This document shows positions 8,478-16,788 of a stretch of 64,000 bases of DNA, one piece after another (position 1 is the first letter of the stretch; each line of letters starts with the position of its first letter). Position numbers and translations under genes: made by a program. Source of the stretch: Psychrobacillus sp032154225 (lineage in GTDB: Bacteria > Bacillota > Bacilli > Bacillales_A > Planococcaceae); NCBI RefSeq assembly GCF_032154225.1, contig NZ_JALDYF010000008.1, positions 69,741 through 133,740 of the forward strand. The letters are read 5' to 3'. A model generated the notes under the pieces. That model had not been told where the DNA came from and ran no database searches. It saw nothing but the letters and a program-made list of their open reading frames with translations.

Positions 8478-9147
8478 CGCCCCACACCACCTTTAAATAT
8501 CTTGGACTTTTTGGATTTGTTTCTATTTTTTCTCGTATTTTTCGAATATGAACTGCCACTATATTTTCTGCGTTGTACGCTGGTTCATTCCAAACACGCT
8601 CATATATTTCATTTATGGAAAAGACACGACCGGCATTTATCATGAGCAACTCGGTAATTTTAAATTCAATTGGTGTCAGCTTTACGATTTCCCCTTCAAC
8701 GGTTAGTTCCTTTGCGTCTTGGTTTAACGTAAGCCCATCAATCTCAACTACTGCCTGCTGTCCTTGATATGTGCCTAGTTTTGTATAGCGTCTAAGCTGG
8801 GATTTTACTCGCGCAACTAGCTCCATTGGATGAAATGGCTTTGTTACATAATCATCTGCTCCAACAGACAATCCATGAATTTTATCCGAGTCCTCTGCTT
8901 TTGCACTTAGCATAATAATCGGGATATTTTTTTGCTCCCGTATTTTAAACGTCGCCGCAATGCCATCCATTTTCGGCATCATAATATCTAAAACAATGAC
9001 ATGCACTTCATTTTCTTCTATTAACTGTAGCGCTTCTAATCCATCCGCTGCTTTTAGTACATTGTATCCTTCATTTTTCAAATAAATTTCAATACCATCT
9101 CGTATATCCTGATCATCATCCGTCACTAAAACGGTAAACTGTGTCAT
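8455..9147 (-). CDS. OmpR/PhoB-family response regulator
   Basis: The 230-residue regulator has a receiver domain (DDD near residue 11, phospho-Asp in VIVLDIMMPKMD about residue 55, Lys in YVTKPF) and a C-terminal winged helix (LTPIEFKITELLM to VWGVGYKIEK). It precedes its probable partner kinase on the same strand. The ATG is preceded by GAGGTAACAAT. Target genes cannot be deduced here. Confidence 0.94.
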   Translation of the reverse strand: MTQFTVLVTDDDQDIRDGIEIYLKNEGYNVLKAADGLEALQLIEENEVHVIVLDIMMPKMDGIAATFKIREQKNIPIIMLSAKAEDSDKIHGLSVGADDYVTKPFHPMELVARVKSQLRRYTKLGTYQGQQAVVEIDGLTLNQDAKELTVEGEIVKLTPIEFKITELLMINAGRVFSINEIYERVWNEPAYNAENIVAVHIRKIREKIETNPKSPRYLKVVWGVGYKIEK

Positions 9148-9242
9148 ATTGTTACCTCCTCACTTGGCTTTCTTATGTTTCTTATTGTACCCTTCATTTA
9201 TGAACATTCCAGTAGGATAAATATGAAGAAATTCTTAAGAAA

Positions 9243-9270
9243 TGAAAAAGAGCACCCAGATGGATGCTCT
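9243..9270 (-). terminator. Terminator after the secreted Ig-like protein gene
   Basis: Read leftward, AGAGCATCC...GGGTGCTCT is followed by TTTTT. It lies about 50 bp after the stop of the 649-residue gene. Confidence 0.7.
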
Positions 9271-9322
9271 TGATGTTTAATTAATATCTTATCGTACTTC
9301 AACCGTTGTGCAGGTGCCTTAT

Positions 9323-11272
9323 TTAATTTAAAATTTCTACTCCTACGTTAAAATCTATAGTTATTTTCCTCCCATCTCGATCAATAACATATCCTTCTTT
9401 ATCGCCTGCATATATATATTGAGCATAATCAAGATTTTGTTTACTTTCAACAGTAGTTGCTAGTTCAAAATTTGACATTATTATTTTATTGTCGTCAATT
9501 TTTGTAATCGGATTGAAATAACCAAAGAAAAAACGAACCGCATCAGTAGAACTAACCCTCCAGTATAACTCACCAGAAATCTTTGTTGTAATGTCTGCTC
9601 CATCATCTCCAAGATTATCGAAACCATTTCCAATAATGGTTAATTCATCTTTAACCCTATCATACTGAAACTTAGTAACTTCAAAACCTCTTTCTACCTT
9701 TATGGTTGGTCGACTTATGGCTTCTATTCCTCTCGTTTCTCCTACACTTTCAACAGGCGTTACTCCAAAGAAGATATATTTTCCTATATCATCCGCTTTT
9801 AAAGTGTACTTATCTGAAGTAGCACCACTAATTTCTATTGTGTTCGTACCAGAGGCATCATTTGCACGATACCATTTGAATAAAGATGTACCTTCAACAT
9901 CCTGTTCATTATCTGAATACGTATAAGAACCAGTTAACGTATATCCCGCTTTCACGATTCCACTTATCGTTACATTTGTTGCTGTTGGTGCATTATTGGC
10001 TGCTACAGTTATATTTACTGTATATGTGGTAGTAGTTCCGTCTTCCGAGGTAACTACTACTTGCCACGTAGATCCGTTATTCAATGTTGTTGCTTGGCCT
10101 ATAACTGCTTTTGTGTCTGTTGGTGTTGCCAAGATATTTACGATTGCTTTATCAGTTCCTGCTGGGAGTGTGACATTATAAATCTTTGAATCAACCGCAT
10201 CCTTCGTAGCGAGGTCGCCGTTCACAGTAATTTCACTTACAGAAGAAATGCTCGATTTTACTTGAATTAAATCAATTGCTGCTTTTGCATTAGCTAATGC
10301 TAGTGTAACTTCTGTTGTAGTTTTGGCAGAATTGATAGCAATTACTCCAGTTGCTTTGCCCTTTTCTATTTCTGCCCAGTTCGCAGCACTATAACCGGCT
10401 TTTACATCCACTTTATATCCAGATAGTACTTTTATCGCATCTGCCTTCGCTAAACGTAATGCTCGTTGCGCCGAATTTTCAGATGAACCTCCTCCACCGC
10501 CGCCTGTTGGTGGTGGTGATGTCGGAACTACTGGTGGTACTGGCAAAACGATTGCTTGGATTCTTTTCAATTCTTTTAGTAACGCTTGATGGAATGGATT
10601 TGTACTTGATAGTTTAGCTGCTAGAGCTTGGATTTCTTCTATCACCTTTTGTGCTTCTTCTTTTTTTCCTTCAAGTAATAATTGCTGTACATTTGCAGCT
10701 TTCATGATGATCGTTACAGGAATAATTAGGTCATCACGTTTTGCATCTGCTGGATTTTTATATTTTTCTAGCAGTAGATCACGAGCTGCTTTTCCTGTGA
10801 AACGATATAAAATAGACGATCTTGATTTTAGTTGGACCGAAAGCTTGTGATACGCTTTTTCCACTGCTAAGAAATCATTTTTTGCTTCTGCTTCTTTTAT
10901 TTCTTTTAGTAAGGGCTCTAAATATTTTGTTGCGTAGTTGTACGCATCAATGTACGGAATGAGCCCTTTGCTAATTTTTTCTTCGTACAATGCTTCTAGT
11001 TCTTTCAACTTCGCTTGTTTTTCTTTTTCTGACAAATTAGATGCCAGAATGAGTTTTTTCGTTGCTTCGTAGTTTTTCTTCACACTGTTTAATAGTGGAT
11101 AAAGTGCAGAGCTTGGTGCAAGTTCCCCTTTTAGTGTTGGATCTACATAAGCTAACGCCGCTTGTTCCATTTCCATTTTCACGGTATCCATTGATTGTTG
11201 GACGGAAGTAGTTTCTCCGTAGGCAACTGGTGAAAAAGATAGGATTGTCGAAATGAGTAAGACAGCTATCAC
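9323..11272 (-). CDS. Secreted multidomain protein with a helical N-terminal part and Ig/cadherin-like repeats
   Basis: From GTG 11272 the product is 649 residues: a signal sequence ending near AYGE, a long alpha-helical region (to about 250), a Pro-rich then Gly-rich linker (about 250-265), an FIVAR-like helical segment, a cadherin-like beta domain (about 345-425), and an Ig-like domain with NAPTATNVTISG and SDKYTLKADDIGKYIFF (about 430-530). It would act at the cell surface or outside. The consensus start is an ATG at 11299 after GAGGAGGGG, but the frame then meets TGA at codon 5 (11287-11285). Translation must restart at GTG 11272, which leaves a signal peptide without most of its basic N-region, or the gene is impaired. 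A strong terminator follows. Confidence 0.75.
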   Translation of the reverse strand: MIAVLLISTILSFSPVAYGETTSVQQSMDTVKMEMEQAALAYVDPTLKGELAPSSALYPLLNSVKKNYEATKKLILASNLSEKEKQAKLKELEALYEEKISKGLIPYIDAYNYATKYLEPLLKEIKEAEAKNDFLAVEKAYHKLSVQLKSRSSILYRFTGKAARDLLLEKYKNPADAKRDDLIIPVTIIMKAANVQQLLLEGKKEEAQKVIEEIQALAAKLSSTNPFHQALLKELKRIQAIVLPVPPVVPTSPPPTGGGGGGSSENSAQRALRLAKADAIKVLSGYKVDVKAGYSAANWAEIEKGKATGVIAINSAKTTTEVTLALANAKAAIDLIQVKSSISSVSEITVNGDLATKDAVDSKIYNVTLPAGTDKAIVNILATPTDTKAVIGQATTLNNGSTWQVVVTSEDGTTTTYTVNITVAANNAPTATNVTISGIVKAGYTLTGSYTYSDNEQDVEGTSLFKWYRANDASGTNTIEISGATSDKYTLKADDIGKYIFFGVTPVESVGETRGIEAISRPTIKVERGFEVTKFQYDRVKDELTIIGNGFDNLGDDGADITTKISGELYWRVSSTDAVRFFFGYFNPITKIDDNKIIMSNFELATTVESKQNLDYAQYIYAGDKEGYVIDRDGRKITIDFNVGVEILN

Positions 11273-11284
11273 TATTTCTTTCCA

Positions 11285-11299
11285 TCATTTACTTTTCAT
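11285..11299 (-). other. Start region with in-frame nonsense codon
   Basis: ATG AAA AGT AAA TGA (11299-11285) is in frame with the secreted protein and carries the only strong ribosome binding site (GAGGAGGGGAATT). Reading through the TGA gives MKSK-x-WKEIVIAVLLIS, an ordinary signal peptide. The TGA therefore looks like a point mutation or a base-call error. Confidence 0.7.
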
Positions 11300-11460
11300 A
11301 ATTCCCCTCCTCTTATAAAGGTAGTTTTTTACATACTATCTTTAATGATAAACTAGCTATTGATTATAACAATATTGACAAATGTTAGTGATCCAAAAGC
11401 CACACTTGTTATATATGGTTTCAATGAGCTTGTGATTCCCCTTCTTTTGGGAGATGTTTT

Positions 11461-11504
11461 AAAAAAGTAAAATCCCCTTAAGTCCTAAAAGGCTTAAGAG
11501 GATT
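11461..11504 (-). terminator. Terminator after the DUF3238-like gene
   Basis: Read leftward, AATCCTCTTAAG...CTTAAGGGGATT forms a long stem followed by TTTTACTTTTTT. Confidence 0.8.
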
Positions 11505-11525
11505 GTTAATACCCATAAATTTACA

Positions 11526-12101
11526 TCACTTTTCAAAATGATATTCCATGTCACCAGCCATTGCTTCCGGAGTATCGCCTGTTTTACGGAAATCATGTGT
11601 ATAAATTTCTTCAAATGGACCAAAGTCAATTTGTTTATAAAATTCAAAGCAAGGGAAACCATCGTGTGAACCTTTGATTGTTACAGAGCCATCATTCGAT
11701 GCAGAGACCTGAAGTAAGTAATCGACTGCTGGTGCTATAGGACTTAAAGGATTAGATGCGCTAGCGTGCATATCAAATGTCACTGAATCGTCTTGCCATA
11801 CAATATTCTCACATAAGATTCCATCACTACTTGCCTGTCCTTTATGTAGTTCTACAGAACCGTCAGCATGTGTAACTTTTAACGTTGTAATACCAGTATT
11901 GGCATAATTGAAAACCTCTTTTTTATAAAAATCGATTGTGACATCTTGCTCGACACGTGAACGCATCGTGTTGACCGTATGCGGTGTAAATTCTCGAGAA
12001 TCCCCTTCAAATTCAATAACATCCTGTGTTTCTTCATTTTTAAAAGGGGGTAACCAGTTTAGCGGGATAAAAACGCTTGCTCTAATTTTTAGTACATTCA
12101 T
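11526..12101 (-). CDS. DUF3238-like protein
   Basis: The 191-residue soluble protein is beta-rich, with no signal or membrane segment. The SASNPLSPIAPAVDY, VTIKGSHDGFPCFEFYK and TGDTPEAM stretches resemble the Bacillus DUF3238 family as I recall it; the assignment is from memory. No function is known for the family. ATG 12101 follows AGGAGGTCATATGA, an optimal ribosome binding site. It is divergent from the MalT-like regulator, which makes it a plausible but unproven target, and is a single-gene unit with its own terminator. Confidence 0.62.
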   Translation of the reverse strand: MNVLKIRASVFIPLNWLPPFKNEETQDVIEFEGDSREFTPHTVNTMRSRVEQDVTIDFYKKEVFNYANTGITTLKVTHADGSVELHKGQASSDGILCENIVWQDDSVTFDMHASASNPLSPIAPAVDYLLQVSASNDGSVTIKGSHDGFPCFEFYKQIDFGPFEEIYTHDFRKTGDTPEAMAGDMEYHFEK

Positions 12102-12211
12102 TCATATGACCTCCTAAGGTACAAATAGTAGACTTTGATCCTTATTTTTATAAAAATCTCTTTCACTATAAACTAAAAAAGGACTATGCAATACTGAGGA
12201 ATGTTAATGTT

Positions 12212-12240
12212 TTGACTCTTAACACTACTAAATTTAAACT
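12212..12240 (+). promoter_or_regulatory. SigA-type promoter for the MalT-like regulator
   Basis: TTGACT (12212-12217), a 17-bp spacer and TAAACT (12235-12240) fit a vegetative promoter. Transcription would start near 12247, only about 20 nt before ATG 12266. Confidence 0.5.
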
Positions 12241-12265
12241 TTTTGTACTAAAATGAAAGATAATA

Positions 12266-14803
12266 ATGCTTTCTATTAATTCAAAAAGAAAGGAGGGAAA
12301 TGAGATTCTTAGCACTTTATTATCTTCTAAAATAAACATACCTTTCAGCACGGCAGAAGCTTTGGAAAGACCTAGATTATACGATAATTTCAGCAACAGT
12401 ACGCTTAAAAAAATAACGATTCTTCGTGCACCTGCGGGTTATGGAAAAACAACACTTTTAAGTCAATGGCTCAAACAGACAGAGGAACCAATCGCTTGGC
12501 TATCAATCGATCGTGCAGACAATGATCCGATTCGGTATTGGACATTCCTTTTCCAAGCAGTAGCTAAAACCTGTCAATCAGATGTTGATAAAGTAATCGC
12601 GCCACTTTTGCATTCACGAGACGCAGCTACATATGAATTTTTAATCGACTCCTTTTTAAATGAAATTAGTGTTACTGAAAAAGCCTTACATATTGCGATT
12701 GACGATTACCATTTAATAGAGAATGATACAATTCACCAAATGATGACTAGGTTAATAGAACATCTACCTGCACATGTACATATTTATTTAGCTACTCGGA
12801 CTGTCCTTCCATTGCCAATTGCTAAATGGCGAGTAAAACAATGGGTACAAGAATTCAATATTGAACATTTACGTTTTACTTACCAAGAAACAAAGCAATT
12901 TTTTTCCTTAAAAAATTCAACTTTCGTCAATCAACTACAGTTACAAGATATCCAAGACAAAACAGAAGGATGGATAGCTGGATTATTGTTAACGAATCTA
13001 GCAAATGTAAATGAAACACACCCAAACAGCGAACTAGATCAACCGTTTGTTTCTGAATTTTTATGGCAGGAAATTATCCACAGTCTCCCACAGGAAACAC
13101 AGGATTTTCTATTACGTACATCTTTATTACACGAATTAGAACCTGCTATATGTGACCAATTAACAGGGAGAACAGATAGCGCAGAACTTTTGGCTTATTT
13201 AGTAGAAAAAGGACTTTTCACAGTACGCATTCAATTTTCGAAACCTGTTTTTCGCTACCATCATTTATTTGCAGAAGCTTTACAAGCGGAGCTTTTTAAA
13301 CAGTATTCTTCTCAGGAAATAAAGCTAGCTATTGAAAAAGCTGCGCAATTAATTTACATGCAAGGGTATTACGTTTCCGCTATTGAACTAGCATTGAAAC
13401 ATAAACTTTATGAACAAGCACAGCTTTGGATAACAAAACACCTTATCGAGATTTCATCATCAGGACAAACTGCTACTTTCATGCGTTGGTTGCATCAGCT
13501 TCGAAGTAATCACCTTACAGTTCCTTATGAAATGCTTATAATAGGATTTCAAAATGCCATTACAATAGGAGAAATTGAAACTGCAAACTCGCTTATGCAA
13601 GAACTAGAGATGCGTCAACAAACGGAACAGTGGATGGAACAAAAGGAACATGCGGCAATGGCAAGTATTTTTGAAAGAGCAAAAGCTTATGCGATTGTTG
13701 CGTTAGGTGGGGATTTAAAAGCGGCAAAAAAAATCTTGAGAAAACAGCTTACTAAACAGTACGAGGCCTCTCATTGGGATAAAACGCCAGTTATCTATAA
13801 TAGTTTTGAATATAAGCTTTTACGAACAAGTTTAGCTTCGAAAGGAAAATTGCCTTCCATTGAGGAGTCCGAAGATGTTGCTAAGCTATTTCGGGATACA
13901 GATTTCAACACATTATACGTTACTCCGTTCATCTGCGGAGTTTTCGCTGAAAATTTATATGAGCGGAATTTTTTAGAAGCTGCTCAAAAGGAGCTTGAAA
14001 TGGTCATCCAATTAGGCCATCAATCTAATGATCCCGGTTTATTTATCCCAATGTACTTACTAAAAGCAAAAGTTTATGTACAACAGAAACAAATAAGTTC
14101 AGCTCATGGGCTGTTAATAGAGGTAATTGAAAATGTTTCCGAAAAACATTGGAGGACATCCCTTCAAATCATGCAAGCATATTGCTATATAGCTGGTGGA
14201 GATATTCTAAATGCAGAAATGCTCCTACAAGCAACAAAATCCAAACAACCTTTTTGGATGTTAGTGTATGCACGTTTATTGTTAAAAAAGGAACAACCTA
14301 ACGATGCCTTATCTATTCTGATTCAAGTGAAAACAAAAGCACTGCAAGACCAGCAAATAGCAACAATTTTGGAAGCTACGGTGCTTGAAGTAATTTGCCA
14401 TAATCGATTAGGTAATACACAAATCGCTTTAGATATTTTACATGAAGCATTAGTGTTGGCAGAAAAATTTTACTACGTTCGTACTTTTTTAGATGAGAAG
14501 GAAATAATTCCTCTTTTAGATACCTATTTCAATTTGGAGATACTTGAAACGAAATGGGATGCTATTCCGACGCATTATTTTAGCTATCTCCAAGAAAATA
14601 TCGAGACAAGTCCTGTTATAAACAAATTACTGACACCTCGTGAAAAAGAAATTTTCGATATTTTAACAGAAGGTTCCTCCAACTACGAGATCGCACGCCA
14701 GCTTCAACTATCGGAAGGAACCATTCGTGTTTATTTATCAACTATTTATAGAAAACTCGGCGTCAACTCTAGGGCAAAAGCAATTCTTCTGAAGAAGCAA
14801 TGA
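12266..14803 (+). CDS. MalT-like LuxR-family ATP-dependent transcriptional regulator (LAL type)
   Basis: The 845-residue protein has the MalT layout: an N-terminal NTPase with Walker A (APAGYGKTTLL, about residues 55-65) and Walker B-like IAIDDYH, a winged-helix region, a long helical TPR-like sensor (about 350-770), and a C-terminal LuxR helix-turn-helix (LTPREKEIFDILTEGSSNYE onward). MalT-type activators multimerise with ATP and an inducer. The ATG at 12266 has no ribosome binding site and lies near the predicted transcript start. A perfect AGGAGGG (12291-12297) is 8 nt before an in-frame ATT at 12305, which would give the family-typical N-terminus ILSTLLSSKINIP. The ATG is kept as formal start. 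It is divergent from the DUF3238-like gene. Confidence 0.88.
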   Translation: MLSINSKRKEGNEILSTLLSSKINIPFSTAEALERPRLYDNFSNSTLKKITILRAPAGYGKTTLLSQWLKQTEEPIAWLSIDRADNDPIRYWTFLFQAVAKTCQSDVDKVIAPLLHSRDAATYEFLIDSFLNEISVTEKALHIAIDDYHLIENDTIHQMMTRLIEHLPAHVHIYLATRTVLPLPIAKWRVKQWVQEFNIEHLRFTYQETKQFFSLKNSTFVNQLQLQDIQDKTEGWIAGLLLTNLANVNETHPNSELDQPFVSEFLWQEIIHSLPQETQDFLLRTSLLHELEPAICDQLTGRTDSAELLAYLVEKGLFTVRIQFSKPVFRYHHLFAEALQAELFKQYSSQEIKLAIEKAAQLIYMQGYYVSAIELALKHKLYEQAQLWITKHLIEISSSGQTATFMRWLHQLRSNHLTVPYEMLIIGFQNAITIGEIETANSLMQELEMRQQTEQWMEQKEHAAMASIFERAKAYAIVALGGDLKAAKKILRKQLTKQYEASHWDKTPVIYNSFEYKLLRTSLASKGKLPSIEESEDVAKLFRDTDFNTLYVTPFICGVFAENLYERNFLEAAQKELEMVIQLGHQSNDPGLFIPMYLLKAKVYVQQKQISSAHGLLIEVIENVSEKHWRTSLQIMQAYCYIAGGDILNAEMLLQATKSKQPFWMLVYARLLLKKEQPNDALSILIQVKTKALQDQQIATILEATVLEVICHNRLGNTQIALDILHEALVLAEKFYYVRTFLDEKEIIPLLDTYFNLEILETKWDAIPTHYFSYLQENIETSPVINKLLTPREKEIFDILTEGSSNYEIARQLQLSEGTIRVYLSTIYRKLGVNSRAKAILLKKQ

Positions 14804-14831
14804 AAAGAACGCTCTGTATTCCTGTCATATT

Positions 14832-14936
14832 TCAATAAAAGTTCTTCCCTCTTTTTCCTTTAGAATATATAAACGCTAATAAAAAACAGAATCCAAAAAC
14901 AGATAAGGAAATCACAACATATATAAGAAGACCCAT
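14832..14936 (-). CDS. 34-aa single-pass membrane miniprotein
   Basis: An ATG after AAAAAGGGGGAGATTT, an ideal ribosome binding site, opens a 34-codon frame. It encodes one transmembrane helix (MGLLIYVVISLSVFGFCFLL onward) and a short basic tail (YSKGKRGKNFY), a positive-inside pattern. It resembles the many small membrane proteins of Bacillales, but I cannot name a family. It lies on the far side of a strong terminator from the aceAB unit, so it needs its own promoter. Confidence 0.6.
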   Translation of the reverse strand: MGLLIYVVISLSVFGFCFLLAFIYSKGKRGKNFY

Positions 14937-14980
14937 AAATCTCCCCCTTTTTACTATTTATAATATCATTTTTTCAATAT

Positions 14981-15018
14981 AAAAAGCTCAATCCTTCAAG
15001 AGAGGATTGAGCTTTTTT
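14981..15018. terminator. Bidirectional terminator
   Basis: GCTCAATCCT/AGGATTGAGC (10 bp perfect stem, 14986-15012) is flanked by AAAAA and TTTTTT. It ends the aceA-aceB-zinc-ribbon transcript and blocks transcription in the other direction. Confidence 0.88.
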
Positions 15019-15023
15019 AGAAC

Positions 15024-15146
15024 TTATTCTTCGTTCATGCCGATGCAACGTTCGCATTCATATAAGGATGATTCTACTTGCTCGTTAATCACGCATCCAC
15101 ATTCACGACAATGTTTTGTGTTTACATCTTGAGTAGCTATTATCAT
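15024..15146 (-). CDS. YhfH-like zinc-ribbon miniprotein, 40 aa
   Basis: The 40-residue frame has two Cys pairs, HCRECGC and YECERC, separated by about 15 residues, resembling the small Bacillus YhfH-type proteins. It starts at ATG 15146 after GAGGAGGGGATTTGC, only 17 bp past the aceB stop, and is followed by the operon terminator. It is therefore probably cotranscribed with the glyoxylate-bypass genes. Zinc binding is inferred from the cysteines; function unknown. Confidence 0.75.
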   Translation of the reverse strand: MIIATQDVNTKHCRECGCVINEQVESSLYECERCIGMNEE

Positions 15147-15163
15147 GCAAATCCCCTCCTCAT

Positions 15164-16759
15164 TTAGCTAATTTTTTCGTAACCAGGTAAAGTAAGAAAC
15201 TCGATAAAATCATCTTTATTAATTAATGAAAGAAATAACTCCGCTGCTTCACCATAGCGACCAGTGGTGTAGTTTTCATTACCAAACGTACTTTTTAACT
15301 TATCTAATTCTTCCTGTAATATTTCTTGCACTAGCTCTTCGGTGATTTTGCGACCATCCGTGATTTTTCCTTTTGGATGGCGTATCCATTGCCACACTTG
15401 AGTCCGTGAAATTTCCGCAGTTGCAGCATCTTCCATCAAATGATTAATCGGTGCTGCTCCATTTCCTCGTAGCCATGAAGCTATATATTGAACCCCTACA
15501 CTACAATTTAAACGAAGCCCTTCTTCTGTAATAGAACCTTTTGGAATTTCCAATAAATGCTCTGCCTTTACTAGCACATCTTCTCGTTTACGATGAATTT
15601 GGTTAGGTGTTGGCATTTGCTCATCGAATTCTTTCCACGCTACTGGCACTAAACCTGGATGCGCAACCCATGTTCCATCATGACCATCCGTCGCTTCTCT
15701 ACGTTTATCTTCCCTCACTTTGGCAAACGCCGCTTCATTCGCAGCTTCATCATCTTTGATCGGAATTTGCGCTGCCATCCCACCAATTGCAGGTGCATTC
15801 CTGCGATGACATGTTTGGATGCATAGTTGTGTATACGCTCTCATAAATGGGGAGGTCATCGTCACTTGGCCACGATCCGGCAAAATAACATTTGGTTGAT
15901 TGCGAAGACGTTTAATATAACTAAAAATATAATCCCAACGACCACAATTCAACCCCGCCGAATGATCTCGCAGCTCATATAAAATCTCATCCATTTCAAA
16001 CGCAGCCATAATTGTTTCTATTAAAACAGTCGCTTTAATCGTTCCATTTTGAATACCTAATTGCTGCTCCGCAAAAACGAAAATGTCATTCCACAATCTT
16101 GCTTCTAAATGACTTTCAAGCTTTGGCAAATAAAAGTAAGGGCCTGTTCCGCGTGCTAATAGCTCTTTCGCATTGTGGAAAAAATATAATCCAAAGTCGA
16201 AGAAACTTCCTGCAATAGGTTCACCATCGATGAGTATGTTTTTCTCTAACAAATGAAAGCCTCTTGGACGAACCATCAACACTGCCGTTTCCTCATTTAA
16301 GCTATACTCTTTTCCATTGTCTTGCTTAAAAAAGATTGTTTTGCAAACAGCATCTCGCATATTCACTTGCCCTTCGATCATATTGCCCCAAGTTGGTGAC
16401 GTGGCATCTTCAAAGCAAGCCATAAATGTTTTCGCACCAGAGTTTAAAGCATTTATGACCATTTTGCGATTCACAGGTCCAGTTATTTCTACGCGGCGAT
16501 CTTGCAAATCATGAGGAAGTGGAGCTATTGTCCAATCTCCCTCTCGAATTCCCTTTGTTTCTTGTAAAAAATCGAGCGTGTCACCTGCGTCAAGCTGTTG
16601 CTGACGTACTTGGCGAGCTGCCAATAGCTCTTTTCTTCTATTATTAAACAAGTAATGAAGAGAAGACACAAAATCGAGAGCTTCCGCTGTTAGTATTTCT
16701 TTACTCTCGTCTGTTTCTCTTCCTACTATTTCAATCTTTTTAGCAGTTGTTTGTTCCAT
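15164..16759 (-). CDS. aceB: Malate synthase A
   Basis: The 531-residue length matches malate synthase A. The enzyme condenses glyoxylate with acetyl-CoA to malate, the second step of the glyoxylate bypass. Signature stretches include GPVNRKMVINALNSGA with FEDATSP, the family motif MTSPFMRAYTQLCIQTCH, and the active-site region REATDGHDGTWVAHPGLV (about residues 350-367). ATG 16759 follows GGGAGGTTACGATAG. It lies 29 bp downstream of aceA and upstream of the zinc-ribbon miniprotein in one operon. Confidence 0.97.
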   Translation of the reverse strand: MEQTTAKKIEIVGRETDESKEILTAEALDFVSSLHYLFNNRRKELLAARQVRQQQLDAGDTLDFLQETKGIREGDWTIAPLPHDLQDRRVEITGPVNRKMVINALNSGAKTFMACFEDATSPTWGNMIEGQVNMRDAVCKTIFFKQDNGKEYSLNEETAVLMVRPRGFHLLEKNILIDGEPIAGSFFDFGLYFFHNAKELLARGTGPYFYLPKLESHLEARLWNDIFVFAEQQLGIQNGTIKATVLIETIMAAFEMDEILYELRDHSAGLNCGRWDYIFSYIKRLRNQPNVILPDRGQVTMTSPFMRAYTQLCIQTCHRRNAPAIGGMAAQIPIKDDEAANEAAFAKVREDKRREATDGHDGTWVAHPGLVPVAWKEFDEQMPTPNQIHRKREDVLVKAEHLLEIPKGSITEEGLRLNCSVGVQYIASWLRGNGAAPINHLMEDAATAEISRTQVWQWIRHPKGKITDGRKITEELVQEILQEELDKLKSTFGNENYTTGRYGEAAELFLSLINKDDFIEFLTLPGYEKIS

Positions 16760-16788
16760 CTATCGTAACCTCCCACCCATAGGATTTA

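Noticed and set aside
11285..11287. TGA as selenocysteine or other recoding
   Set aside because: No SECIS-like hairpin follows and the position is in a signal peptide; mutation or base-call error is simpler.
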